From Colias croceus (Eukaryota > Arthropoda > Insecta > Lepidoptera > Pieridae), in contig NC_059537.1 of assembly GCF_905220415.1 (NCBI RefSeq), positions 14,959,795 through 15,023,794 on the forward strand: DNA of 64,000 nt. The letters run 5' to 3'. The translations under genes and the position numbers were made by a program. The notes beneath the pieces were generated by a model. The model saw only the letters and a list, made by a program, of their open reading frames with translations. It searched no databases and was not told the origin of the DNA. This document shows, piece after piece, positions 47,781-59,700 of the stretch. The stretch's first letter is position 1; each line of letters opens with the position of its first letter.

Positions 47781-47920
47781 ATATAAAACTGGTGCAAATC
47801 GGAGTCACTCGCACATCTAAAGTTCTGTTTAAACCTGTTTTTAATCCCTTGCAAATGTTGAAATTTGCGAAAATTTGCAGCTAACGGCTTCCGACTCGCA
47901 CTTGGCCGGTTTTTTTATAA
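47781..47920. mobile_element. Small MITE (M7) nested in the left end of the 5-kb transposon
   Basis: The ends AAAACTGGTGCAAATCGG and, inverted, AAAAACCGGCCAAGTGCGAG are related inverted repeats of a very common lepidopteran element. AT-rich flanks (ACAATAT / TAATATAT) look like a duplicated target. The copy separates two blocks that are contiguous in the right terminal repeat. Confidence 0.65.
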
Positions 47921-48537
47921 TATATCGTCGCCGTAGAAGCGAAATCGAACAACTAGCATTTTTTCCAAAATCTACTTTTTTGCATTATATTAAAGTTTAA
48001 AGTTGGCCGCATCTTTTGACCTTACCCTCGCTTTGAAATCTCGTTTTGTTCGTAAGATATAAAAAAAAGTAGGGTTCTGTAACAAAAATGGACATTCAAT
48101 AATTGAAGTATAAATTGAGAAGAAAAATTGAATAACTGACTAATAAATGATTAAATTTCAAGATAAACCCTTATGGTGTTAAATAAAATGCATAATGAGC
48201 GTTAATCATTTTCGCCTCGACGCAAATTCTGAGAAGGTAAAAAGAAAGATGTGGCAAAAACGAACAATGTACATTATCTATTTTGTCTATTTAAAGTATA
48301 TCATTAAACATTTTATACAACAGTTATTCATTTCTTCATAACTCACAACTAAATAATTTTCATTTATTGTATTTTGAAACTGCATAATGAACACCGCACC
48401 GCCGCGCCCGCGTCGCCTCTTCCCGCGCTATGAAGTACTCGCTCACTTCGAACTTCTCCTTCATCACGAACGGCAGTGTACAAAACGTTTACGAAACAAG
48501 TGTTCTATTGACGTGTTTGTATAAGAGTCGCGTCAAT

Positions 48538-51500
48538 ATGAACTCACGAGGAAGAGCTATGGTTGAACTATTACGTGGTAAAACACAACAATGTAAATCG
48601 ATAATTGAAGTAAGTCTAATTTGTGTTTTACCTAATTTAACTTATAATGTTTATAATTAATAATATTGGTAAATATTATGAATAATAAAGAATATGGTAA
48701 TTTTTTTTAATGTTAATAATATAATATTAATTGTTTATTAATTAATACAATTATAGAGGAAAGGTTTAATTGTTTATTTGTGCATTGAATAGGCTCCGAA
48801 ACTACGACCGATTTCATTGAAACTTGGTATAAACTATAAAGCTACATTGATTCATTGAATGTAACATAGGCTATACTTATTATACCAATTGCAATATTAT
48901 ACGGACTCTGTTTATTTTTTTTTTCTATTTATTTTTTTTTTGAGTTCACGAACTGGACGCATTACGAAAGTAGTTTTTATTTATTCTCAAATAAATACCG
49001 TGTAGAGTTTGTTAAAAATTAACACATTTCCATGTTTTGCATTGTTAATAATTGTATCGACGTATAGATCTCAATTATAAGATCGCAAGCGGTAATAGAG
49101 CTATCACACATTTATTTTCATTTAAGGCATTTGTTTCATTTTTTCAGAATAACGAAGAAACTCTAAACAGATCAACTGATTTCGAATCTCGAAATACCAA
49201 AGATATGTCTATAAGCAATCTAATCGATAAAGAAAATTGTAATAAAATTAGTAAATTCTCTTCAGAACAAGATGCCGAATCAGCAAATAATTCAGAATTT
49301 TTATTTCGGTTTAATACACATACATCTGCACCAACTTCTGTTGAACGATATGATCAAATACCTCAACCAATGTCAGCACCTTTGCCTATTAATGCAGTTG
49401 TTAGTCCCATATCCCTGAACATATTAAGTTGTGAAGCTGTTGAAAGAGCTAGTAATGACACGTCACCGATTAGGGGCTCTCCCATATCAGGCATTTTGCC
49501 ATTGTCAGATGAGGAACCATTTGAAGATTCAGAAACGTCGTGGTTACCAGAATCGGATGAGGAAGTAAGTAAGAAACGAAAATGTAAATTTACAGTTAGT
49601 AACTCTAGTTCAGAAAGCGATGTAAAACTATCACATGAAAAAAAATATAAAAAGAAATCAAAATGTAAGAAAATTAAAAAACATTTGAGCTCAACCCCTA
49701 AAAGGTCTTCTAGTGAAGATAACGATGACCTTTATATTAAAAACGCAACAAATAATATTAACAATAAAAAAGACGTTAGACTAGATGGAAAAGAAAATAC
49801 TATTTTTTATAATCGTACGATTGCTGAAACCACAGACTGTGAAACAGACTTTGAGGAACTAAGGGAGCATGATGAATGGAAAGAAAATGAACAAGATAAA
49901 TCAAATAAAGATAGCAGAGAAAATGAAGAGGCTAAAAAAAATGAAGAAACTAAAGACAGCGAAAAAGCAAGAGAAAATGAAGAAGTTGGAGATAACGACG
50001 AAGCTAGGAATAATGAAGGAGGTCGAGAAAATGAAGAAAGTAGAGAAAACGAAACAGATAGGGAAAATGAAGAAACCAAAGAAATTGAAGAACCGAGATA
50101 TATACAAAATACAGAGACTAAAAAGATAGTAAGATGGAAAGCAAGTAACAAATCGGGGTGGAAAAGGGTAAACGAACAAAAAAAGAAACGCCAATGTTTA
50201 TCATATGTAAATACTAAAGGAAAATTGCTTGCGGCCAAATTACCAAAACCTCCAAAATGTGGTGTTTTGTGTCGAAATAAATGCACAGAATTATTTTCAG
50301 AAACACAGCGTTTAGACTTATGTAAGGAATATTGGGCTATCGATGATTTTCGCTTGCAAAAAGAATACTTGTTGAAGCGTATCTTAGTTAAACCAGTTGC
50401 TAGACCTATTAAGAACTTACCGCCAGAGAAACAACGATCTTCAAGTAGAGAGTTTGGGTTTTTCAAGGACAATAAACTTATGAAAGTTTGTAAAAGCTTT
50501 TTTACTACTACATTATGTATTTCAAATGGTCCGATTGAAACGGCAATCAAAAATATCAATAAAAATGGATCGTTCCAGGGTAACGACCTTCGAGGCAAAA
50601 CAAAACCTGCAAATAAGACTCCAGAAGACCAAATTAAAGAAGTAAAAGAACACATCGAAAGTTTTCCAAAAAAGGAATCTCATTACTGTAGAAAAGGAAC
50701 CACAAGACAATATTTAAGTGAAAATTTATCGATTAGTAAAATGTACGAATTGTATCTTGAAAACCAAATGAAAGAAAACAAAATCCCCGTGAAATTTAAC
50801 GTATATAAAAAAATTTTTGGAACAGAGTATAATTTAGCTTTTTTTCATCCAAAAAAAGACCAATGTGGTCTTTGTAATCGGTATCATCGCACACCAGACC
50901 CAGACATTGTACTGAAGAGAGAATACGACGATCATATCAAACGGAAAGAAGAATCTTACGCTTCAAAAGATATTGATAAGAAGCGGTCTGAGCAGGATGA
51001 TACTTTTCTTTGCATCACAATGGACTTGCAGAGTTTGTTACAGATACCATCCACTTCAGACAGCCTTATGTACTATAGTCGCAAGTTAAACTTATACAAT
51101 CTTTCGGTTTATGAGTTTAAGCCCCCAGAAAATAATGCGCACTGTATAATTTGGACAGAAATGAACGGAAAAAGAGGAAGCATTGAGATTGCTTCAGCAA
51201 TTAACACATGGTTTAACACAATATCGAAAAATGTAAGAGAAGTCACTATTTATTCCGACACATGTTCTGGACAAAACAGAAACCAATATATGGCAGCATT
51301 TTTGTTACATTTGGTTCAAGTGAGCCCAAACTTGCATGTAATAGAACAAAAATATCTGGAAAGTGGGCACTCTTTTATGGAGGTTGATTCTATGCATAGT
51401 GCCATTGAAAAGGAGAAACGATTTTCTGATGTTTATTCCGTAATTGATTGGAAAGGCATCATGCAGAGAGCTCGTTCTAGTAGACATATAATAAAAATGT

Positions 51501-51936
51501 GTCTCCGTATAAGGTCAAAGAACTTTTTTTCCATGACATGATTGATGTCAAAGCTTTAGCATCAAAGATACTGATAAACAAATCGGTTTGCTCCGACGGA
51601 AGCAAAGCCAATTGGCTAAAAATAAAATGCCTCCGATTTGAAAAAGCTCTACCTGGAGTCATTCAATTCCGGTATGATTATGAGGGACAATATTTATTGA
51701 TGGACACAAGTTCAAAGACGTCTAGGCAGACAAGAAACAGGGCAACAACAGTAGTAGATATTTCTAGATTAAGCCTAGAAAAGGCATACCAACAGCCTCT
51801 ACCTATTTCGGAAGCGAAAAAAAAGGATTTGATAAACTTGTGTAAAAAAAATATAATACCTGTTGAGCTACACCCATGGTATGAAAGCTTGCCATCAAGC
51901 AGCCAGTCAGTCATCATTAGCTCCGATTCAGAATAA
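48538..51936 (+). CDS. Transposase-like protein, two exons, one frameshift
   Basis: Exon 1 is 48538-48609 (24 codons, MNSRGRAMVELL...), followed by GTAAGT. Exon 2 starts at 49148 after ATTTTTTCAG and is in phase. It holds a Ser/Asn- and Glu-rich N-terminal region (about 49150-50100), a Cys motif (CGVLCRNKC...C), HPKKDQCGLCNRYH, and a DDE-like core: LCITMDLQSL, IYSDTCSGQNRN and YLESGHSFMEVDSMHS. This acid-rich order fits an RNase-H-fold transposase of the DUF7869/Sola style; that assignment is from memory of the motifs. At an A5 run (51493-51497) the frame must step back one base to continue into VSPYKVKELFF and end at 51936. The shift is either a one-base loss that kills the gene, a sequence error, or, less likely, slippage. 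No host function is implied. Confidence 0.75.
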
Positions 51937-52792
51937 GTTAAGAATCTCAAGACTAATTAAAACTGTTGTTTTGTATAGTTCATTTTGTTTTTTATTTGTT
52001 TAACTTAAACATTACAGAGTTATGTTTGACACAATGATTTTTTTTAATAAATGTTCTGAATTTTGACACGCTTTTATTAGCTTGACCTATAATATATTTC
52101 TATGTAACCGAATCCTTAAGACTCGGGTTTTACCCACTTATAGCAGTTAGATTTAAACAAATACTTACTAAGATTGTTCAATATCATTAATTTATCTAGC
52201 TTATAATGTTATGTTACTTATTTTTAACTAAAACAACATTGAATTATCAGTTTCAAAAAATTTTTTTTATTTAATGTATTTTTTTACTAATTATTAGTCA
52301 TTCATAAAAAGATTTATTCATTTTTTTACTTTAGATTATCCGAAAAGAATTAGACAAATGTTTTTCATATATTTTATTTGAAGAGGAAAAATTGAACAAT
52401 GTTAATTATCATTTCAATTTAAAACTGATTGTTTTTAACTCACACGGACAAAACTGAACAACTAACTTAATAAAGTAGATAACTACATGTAAGTTCCGAA
52501 ATCTCGTTGGAGCAAAATTAGATAACTTTTAAATTATTTCTTAAATATTAAGGTAACATGATATCGGGTTTACAATAAACTAAAAACATGCATAACTAAC
52601 CCTTTAATAACATATAAAAAAACCTACAGTAAAAATGTTAACAGTAAAATTTTTATTTCGGTTTTTGTGAAAAAAATACACTAAATCAGCTTTTTCTCGT
52701 AAAAACAGTTTTGTTAGTTATCTAATTTCTCTTCTACGGCGACGATATTGTACAGTATAAGAATTTTTTTCTATTTTATCGAGTACGATTTT

Positions 52793-53906
52793 CTCAAGTT
52801 TTTGCTTATCACTTCTTCTTCACTTGAATACGATATTTGGCGAGTACGGTTGGGGGGGGGATTCCATACCTTTCCAGCTGCGTGTCCCGTGGTAAGGGGG
52901 CTCGGTTTAAAGAGTTTTTGATATGATATACTTTTAGAGAAATTTACAAGGATATATCGCTACCGATAATTTTCTACTGAAAGATACCTACAGTGAGACT
53001 AGCGTACTCGCAATCTATTATATAAATTGAAAAAAAAAAAAATTAAACTCCGAGTCGGCGTTGGCAGAAGTCAACAGTCACAGGATCGAATGCGAGTTCC
53101 GGGGGCTGTCTCTTACGAAATTATGTCAATTATTATACAACAAATGGTTACATCCTATATTGATTTTACAAGTAGATAATAGACTTCAAAAAACTGCACG
53201 TTAATATTTAGCTATAGGAGACACTTGCGCGCTTCACAATCCACATACTTACAACGCGATAACAACTTTCAACAAAAAATATATTTACAACCATATAATT
53301 TACTTTAAAATCTAATCAAATACTTTAGACACACTCACACTATGCCACGATACCGATAGTTTAATTGATTATTCCGAAGTGTTCAGTACCAAGTGTATGA
53401 TAACTTTAGTTTAGGGACGCTATACTTTGAGTACTAAATCACTACGGACCATAATTTATACGATAGAATAGATCTATAGAATTTTTATGTCATAAAGTAA
53501 TACAGATATAATTTTCAGAGTTGTAATGAACAAGTTACCTCTCCGAAAAATCATCTTAAATGTATAGTTATATATATGATATTTATCCAGAAAAAACTCG
53601 AGTTAGCACCGAAAAAACATAACTTTTAGTCTATTTTGAGAAATAAATAAATAAGGAAGACTACGAGCGATCATCTGCAGAACGAATCAACGGAACGTTA
53701 ACGCTACACACTCATCAATAATTATTATAATATCGTTTCGCAAAATTCACAAATAAAGCTCTTAAAAATCTAATAAAATGTTAAAATATCCAAAAATATT
53801 ACGTTCATTACACGTTGCAGAACTATTTGAGATTTTTTACTATAAAGAATCAATACATCATAATTACTCTAAGATCTGCGAAATGCTCGTTAGGAACGAC
53901 TGACTG
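52793..53906. other. Intergenic DNA downstream of LCMT1
   Basis: No gene recognised. It has a poly(G) run at 52851-52860. The 3' end of the LCMT1 transcript probably falls in the right part, but no clear polyadenylation signal was found. Confidence 0.35.
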
Positions 53907-54201
53907 TGTGTGTGTGAGTGGGGGGAGGTGTGTGTGCGGGGTGCGGGGGGTGTGTGTGCTCAGCCGCTCAGGTCGAGGTCGGCGAAGAGGTCGCCGCGCG
54001 AGGCCACGGTGAGCGCGTAGTGCGAGTTGAGCTGGCTGAGCAGCTCGCGTGGGGGGAGGGGTGTGTGTGAGTGGGGGGAGGTGTGTGTGCGGGGTGCGGG
54101 GGGTGGTGTGCTCAGCCGCTCAGGTCGAGGTCGGCGAAGAGGTCGCCGCGCGAGGCCACGGTGAGCGCGTAGTGCGAGTTGAGCTGGCTGAGCAGCTCGC
54201 G
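53907..54201. repeat. 152-bp tandem duplication over the LCMT1 3' end
   Basis: 53907-54049 and 54059-54201 are near-identical, offset by 152 bases. Each holds a G-rich GTGGGGGGAGGTGTGTGTGC stretch, the LCMT1 stop codon and the last 30 or so codons. Only the upstream (right-hand) copy is joined to the rest of the gene. The other lies in the 3' untranslated region. Confidence 0.9.
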
Positions 54202-56655
54202 CTCGTCCAGCATCTCCAGCGCCTCGGCGCGCGCGCGGTCGTCGTCGGGCAGCGCGCGCCACACCGTGTCCATGTCCCAGCAGCGCGCGCGCTCGAAGCC
54301 GGCCGCGCGCAGGCGCTGCTCCTGCGCCGCGGGCTGGCGGCAGTGGCGCTCGCCCGCCAGCAGGCAGCCGCGCGCGCTCAGGTTGCGCACCATCACCTCG
54401 CCGAACCGGTCGCCCAGGTTGCACTGCTCGTACACCAGCAGCACGCAGCGCGGGAACGCGGCGGCCAGCTGCGCCAGCAGGCGGTCGGCGGCGTCGGGCC
54501 GCAGGTACACGAGCACGCACTCGGCCAGCAGCAGCGCGGGCAGCTCGCGCGCGGCGCCGCCCGCCGCCAGCTTGCGCGCCAGCTCGCGCTCGCAGCGCAG
54601 GTCGCAGGCCAGCAGGTGGTAGCCGTCCGCGTGCAGGTCGCCCGACCGCAGCACCACCTCGCCGTCTGCGGAGGGCGCGTAAGATATTCATTTAAAAGTC
54701 TATCGTTATCGTCCCTTAACACAATATATATATAATAAAATTGTTACTTGGAGATATACTGTTGAATCTTTAAAACTACACGACAAACGTTGATGCGATC
54801 GATATTTAGGTATTAAAGCTATTCGTTTGGCGCCTAAACTCTTTGAGATATAACAAAATCATGTATCGCATAATAGTTTATTATACACGTCTTCCACAAT
54901 AGCATACTCAAACTCAAACATTTATTCATTCAATTAGACTTCTGACTTGTCATAACACAGTTTTACCGATTATGTCACTGATACGGAATGCAGGACTGAC
55001 GGAAAAGAAACTCCAGAATAGAATATATCCATATGTTTACATCTTAAGGATAGTAAACAAAAAACATAACAATAATATTATATACCTTCATAACATAACA
55101 ATAATATATACCTTCATTACATATCTTTTCGAGTAACTGTTTGTTGCGTTTAATAATGTGACACTTCTTGCTGATGACAGAGGGGAAGTCTAGTTCAATA
55201 AAATTGCTGACGGCTTGAGTGGTGTCCTTCAGTCGCCAGTACAATGTGTCGAATCCGCAGCCCAGATTTATAATTTGACACTTAGTGCCACACCTCTGCA
55301 AAATATTAAAAAAAAATATTTACTTTTCACTTTCAAAAATATGTATTACCATTTGATTAACTAGTTAAAAATAGTTTTAGTTAATTAAGTTATAGTTAAT
55401 CAATTGGTAATATTACAATTGGAAAAATTTTATCTTATTATAAAATCTACTTTGATGTGCACAGTCCACAGAACTTGAGAAGAATATCATGTAAGGGCCG
55501 ATTTTTCAATGCTTGGATAAAACTTATTCGTTGAATAATGTATAAAACTACCATTTTAAAACGTATTCTAATTGCCCGTATTTGACAGTTTACGTGACAT
55601 TTTAATATTATCGTGTAATAGTTTATTGGACGGATAAGTTTTATCCAAGCATTGAAAAATCAGCCCTAAGTCTATGTTTCATAAGTCATTCATCCTAATT
55701 TCTGGATAAAAGTGGAATGTAAAAAACAACCGACTTCAAAAACAGAATTCAACAAACAAGTTGAAGTCACTGCCAAGAACTAAGCACTTAGTTTTCACAT
55801 GTCCACTAGACATCAAACATTTTTAGTAAATAGCACATCTAAATATGTAATATGTATTAATTAATAATATCAAATCTTTTTTATTTTTTACTTTTCCCTC
55901 TTTGAAGTTGGTTGTTTTCAACATAGTTATTTTTATTTAATACTTTTTAGTGTATTTTTCAACACAAATCAAACAAGCCCAAACTCGATAAAGTTGAGTC
56001 AATATATTACTGAGTTCCTATGGCCACCTTCCGAAAATTTCAGATCAATCGGTTACCGGGAAGTGAATCAAAGTTACTTGCTACATTTCAATTAAGTCAT
56101 CGAGATCAGACAAAATTGCTCATAAAATAAAACCTAGCGGGCCTATCCAAATAAATTTTTTATGGGACTAATTCGACACCACATCAAACAAAAAAAGAAT
56201 CATGTAAATCGGTTCAGAAACCTCGGAGTAATCAGTGTACATACATAAAAAAAATATACCGGCCGAATTGATAACCTCCTCCTTTTTTTTAAGTCGGTTA
56301 AAAAAACTAAAAATCTTATTTCAAATATTTCATATATTCAAGGCCCTGAACATAACTGCATAAGTATATATTGCATTTATAGCAAAACGTATTATTTCGA
56401 TAAAATATATTGTGATATACAGCGTCTACAGCTTACTTCTAGAAACTGATGTATGAACATCTCCATTGCCTTGACCCGAGCATAATAGCCGCGATTTATT
56501 TCAGGTGCTTTTCTATCCGCATGTTTTACGAAATATTTGATGTATTCGTCTTTCCAATATCCTAGTTCCACTGCGCACCGTTTACACTCCGTAGCGTCCG
56601 TGTTGGTGGCGATGATCGCCTCATCTTCTACGGTCCAAGACATTATATTATTCAT
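54112..56655 (-). CDS. LCMT1: Leucine carboxyl methyltransferase 1 (PP2A methyltransferase), complete
   Basis: Minus-strand coding exons 56655-56437, 55295-55112 and 54665-54112, with GT...AG borders and phases 0 and 1, give 318 residues (human protein 334). Exon 1 has GYWKDEYIKYFV and RKAPEINRGYYAR. Exon 2 has the SAM-binding motif INLGCGFDTLYWRLKD and an acidic IELDFPS. Exon 3 has ACDLR, LLLAECVLVYL, YEQCNLGDRFG and the family's C-terminal DE-ELLSQLNSHYAL. The enzyme methylates the C-terminal leucine carboxylate of the PP2A catalytic subunit using S-adenosylmethionine, favouring B-subunit binding. The start is the first ATG after an in-frame stop. An upstream GTG (56677-56679) is in frame but unlikely. 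Exon 3 is extremely GC-rich while exons 1 and 2 are not. The last ~30 codons are duplicated beyond the stop. Confidence 0.95.
54666..55111 (-). other. LCMT1 intron 2
   Basis: Bounded by GTATAT and CCTCCGCAG on the minus strand. It contains a duplicated ATGAAGGTATAT donor-like string 30 bases inside; only the outer one keeps the frame. A short ACTCAAACTCAAAC repeat tail lies at about 54906-54940. Confidence 0.7.
55494..55667. mobile_element. MITE family M9, in LCMT1 intron 1
   Basis: AGGGCCGATTTTTCAATGCT at the left and its inverse, AGCATTGAAAAATCAGCCCT, at the right. The arms continue to pair through GGATAAAACTTAT. About 174 bp. Flanks are TAA-like. Confidence 0.85.
55727..56302. mobile_element. 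MITE family M4, longer copy in LCMT1 intron 1
   Basis: Starts ACAACCGACTTCAAAAACAG and ends TTTTTTTAAGTCGGTTAAAA. It includes an internal GAAGTTGGTTGTTTTCAAC and a stretch (56150-56240) matching the interior of 21567-21824 in reverse, so it may be two adjoining copies rather than one. Confidence 0.55.
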
Positions 56656-57050
56656 TTTATTAGGTATGTTGTTAGACACAAGCGCAAACGGGATTTTTTA
56701 ATCAACCATCACTTGGCTCGACAAATTTACAATAGTTCAATAAAAAATAAATATCCGAATGTATGTTTTCTATACGAAAAATTAAAAGTAGTTTATTTTT
56801 ATCTCGGCAAAATAGCCAGTGCCACTTTGTGCGTTCAGCGTTGACGTCTGACAATGACATACCTAATCGGTAATCCAAACGACAATTGACAATTAATGTC
56901 AATAAATAGTATGCAGATATTAGGTACTTGCCCTGTGGGCTGTGGTATGCAGTGGAAGAAGTGTGGGAAGAAGATAATAAGATTAATAACGCCATAAACA
57001 AAAAAGAAGAAGAAGATGATCACACGGTTTGAACTTTAATGTTTGGGCCG
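56656..57050. promoter_or_regulatory. Region upstream of LCMT1
   Basis: Includes the LCMT1 5' leader and probable promoter. No TATA box or other defined site was identified. TGTCATTGTCAGACGTC strings occur at 56845-56860. Confidence 0.3.
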
Positions 57051-57204
57051 GTTGCAGAGCTTCACCGACAAATACGCGTGCGTATGGTCGTGGTATGGTC
57101 GGTCTAGCTATGAACGCTGTGTATGAACGGTTTTATGAATTTCCCATATTATGACAAGCGCGACTCACGTAGGTACGCACTGATGGTCGGTGAAGCTCTG
57201 CAAC
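57051..57204. mobile_element. MITE family M8
   Basis: GTTGCAGAGCTTCACCGAC at the left is perfectly mirrored by GTCGGTGAAGCTCTGCAAC at the right, with looser pairing further in. About 154 bp with no coding capacity. Confidence 0.85.
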
Positions 57205-57504
57205 ATAGAGGAAGGATGTATAACTGAGTATGAAATGTGAATACATATCTATTTAAATATTTCAATGCAATCTTTCATTTCATCAGAGCCTTAACAGAGC
57301 CATTAACATATTATGCATCGATTGGAATGGATGAAATTTAAATGGATCCATCTTTACCAAATGAATCATTTGCCTATCCTCGCGAGCATTGGTTTTTCAT
57401 GGTCGAGTTTTTGAAATAGACTATTCACTGACACTATAGCATTTAATACCTTTTTATCGAACACTAAATGATTTGCAATTTTAGTATGTAGGAAAGTTAA
57501 AACT
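57205..57504. other. Intergenic DNA
   Basis: No feature recognised. Confidence 0.4.
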
Positions 57505-57725
57505 GTACATTGAATATTTGTTATACCGAAGCCAAAATTATAGTTTGCAGAATTTTTGTCTGTTTGTCTTTATGTATGTCCGGGCTAAACTCAAAAATTA
57601 CTGTATGGATTTACTTCAAATTTGGAACAGAGATAGCTTGAGATATAAGAAAGGTCATAGGGTAGGTTTTATCCCGGAAATCCCACGGAAACGGGAACTA
57701 TGCGTGTGTTTTTGACTATGCGGGC
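57505..57725 (-). repeat. Dispersed repeat family A, diverged copy 5
   Basis: Contains GGTAGGTTTTATCCCGGAAA and an end reading ATGCGGGCGAAT, recognisable against 11540-11748. The 5' half is diverged. Confidence 0.5.
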
Positions 57726-57852
57726 GAATAATATTTTTTTAAAAAAACCACTACCATACAATGCAAGGCAGTCAGTACGCATCGTATATGAATAATTCCA
57801 AATAGATTCGTTTAAATTATCTTGAAGCAATTTTATAACTAAATTTTTTTAT

Positions 57853-58020
57853 TAAGCTATTGCATAGCTTCTATCGCGGGTCTTGAGCGCGGGGACCGAA
57901 TCGAGAAATTCCGTAACGAAAAACCTCACGCTCCCCACTCCGATGGGCTCGGAGGTGTGGCTTGAAGGCATGCTATGCAATAGCTTTACCGCGGCAGTCC
58001 CCGAGTGCCACACGTCTTTT
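57853..58020. repeat. Dispersed hairpin-type repeat, copy 2
   Basis: AAGCTATTGCATAGC near the left and GCTATGCAATAGCTT near the right are exact reverse complements, about 120 bases apart. The tail ACCGCGGCAGTCCCCGAGTG is shared with 29421-29585. Confidence 0.6.
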
Positions 58021-58262
58021 TTATAGATATTTTAGTATTCGATAAATTTGTGGCAAGCACTACCTTTTTAGAACAAAAAGTGGCTACATGTTGATTTGAA
58101 TGCCAAGCCGATAACAGTGTGTTGTCTCTTTCTATCGCACTAATTAGGCCTTAGGGTATTGAATAAAAGCCAGAGCCACTATATAAGAAACGTTCAATTA
58201 ATTGTTACTCCAGGCTTGATAATTCCTCCGAGACATCCGTAGACAGAGAAACTCACATCACA

Positions 58263-58828
58263 ATTAGTTCAGGATACATCGCCCATTTTTGCAAGTGACT
58301 ACTATCAAGCTGATTTTCCGTTTGTAGCTTTATTTTGATGAGACACCGAATAATTTCGTGTACGAAACTCTCGATTGTGGTAGCTAACAGAGATAACAAG
58401 GATAAAATTTTTTGATTTGATGATTCTCAAATATTTATTACGCAATTTGTAGGACAATATGTCTGTTGAATTATATAAGCATTAACTACAATAAGTGAAA
58501 ACAAAAAAATCAGCTTGTTAGAAATCATTTTATATGATGACCTCGCGATACACTTTGGAAATGGGGACTCTTTGAACAAACCATAGATTTTGTAGGACAA
58601 ATATTTTTTCGAATAATTATCTTGAGATTGAAAAAAAAAAATCATTCAGTAAATAAATATTTGAGAACCATCAAATCAAAAATTTTTATCTTTGTTATCT
58701 CTGTTAGCTACCACAATCGAGACTTTCGTACACGAAATTATTGGGCGTCTCATCAAAATAAAGCTACAAACGGAAAATTAGCTTGATAGTAGTCACTTGC
58801 AAAAATGGGCGATGTATCCTGAACTAAA
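58263..58828. mobile_element. Foldback element with about 185-bp terminal inverted repeats
   Basis: AGTTCAGGATACATCGCCCA at the left is mirrored at the right, and the arms continue through TTTTGATGAGAC, TTTCGTGTACGAAA and TAGCTAACAGAGATAACAA with few differences. The loop is about 190 bp. It adjoins the TTAA end of the piggyBac-like element. Confidence 0.85.
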
Positions 58829-59559
58829 TATTAACCTTTTGACCGCCAGAGCAAAAACGCATCGCCGTGCCCTCCACGCCAAGCCACAAATTCAATGAGA
58901 TAACCTTGAAAATAGTAGGGAGTCCAAAATGTTATCGATAAACATAATAATTCACGTCTGAATATTTGAATAAACAGCTTATAACACAAAAATAATATTT
59001 ATTTAACCTCATCTCCTACTGTAAAAACTTAAGACCACATTTATAGCAAGTATCAACAAAAAAAATCAACCTTTTGAGATACAAAAATACATATAAAATT
59101 GCAACAAGTTACAGCCAATGATATTTTATGTATAGATACGTTATATACTCACAAGATATCCAAAAAAAATGCTTCCTATGCAGTGTCAGGCACACACAAA
59201 TACAAGTTTCATTTTACTTAATTTATTACATTGACATACTGTATAAGAGAGATGGCTCTAATAAAATGATATAAACAAAAAAGACAAAGATAGTTTGTCA
59301 CTTCCGCGCAGGTGTAAGCAAAAGTCACAAGAATTCACCAATTAAATATAAATAAACAAATAGTTGCCATGGCAATTGGCATAGACTAACGACACAGAAG
59401 GTTCAATGTTATAGATGTTACGTTTCCTGCACACGTAAACAAATGTGACAATTTCATTTACTATTTAATTATTATTATGAAGTTGTATTAAAATGAAAAA
59501 AAACTTTTTTGGAGATATAACTGTATTAAGCATTTATTACTAGCTGTGGTGTTCGTTTT

Positions 59560-59700
59560 CGGTCATCATCATTTCACCGGATAAACACCCACTGCTGAGC
59601 ATAGTCCTCCTTATAGAACTCCATACGGACCGATCTTACGCTATTCGTTTCAAGGCAGTTCCCGGAACCCGTACATGGTCATCACTCCAACTTGTAGGAT
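59560..59700. repeat. Retrotransposon 3'-end fragment
   Basis: Contains CACCCACTGCTGAGCATAG and CCATACGGACCGATCTTACG, strings of a widely dispersed lepidopteran non-LTR element tail. No coding sequence. Confidence 0.45.

Larger units (their letters stand above)
47733..52792 (+). mobile_element. 5-kb DNA transposon with a two-exon transposase-like gene
   Basis: The right end, reverse-complemented, reads AAAATCGTACTCGATAAAAT... then CGTCGCCGTAGAAGAGAAAT. The left end has the same two blocks, at 47733-47780 and 47926-47965, separated by a nested 140-bp element. This gives inverted repeats of about 90 bp. Motifs such as AGATAACTA recur near the right end (52480-52720). Between the ends is a gene on the plus strand with intron and polyadenylation signal (52046-52051). 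No target-site duplication was found at the proposed borders. The superfamily is uncertain; the transposase style suggests a Sola-like or DUF7869-type element. Confidence 0.75.

Noticed and set aside
49807..50655. 282-codon minus-strand frame
   Set aside because: Antisense of the Glu/Asn-rich part of the transposase-like gene. The Ser/Phe-rich translation is a composition shadow.
53960..54691. A 243-codon minus-strand frame overlapping LCMT1 exon 3
   Set aside because: It is another frame of the same GC-rich exon that runs into the duplicated tail. The frame ending at 54112 carries the LCMT1 motifs and joins the upstream exons.
55044..55111. Second donor-like GTATATAAT in LCMT1 exon 2 region
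   Set aside because: Using it would change the phase from 1 to 0 and break the frame into exon 3; the outer donor at 55111-55110 keeps DGEVVL in frame.
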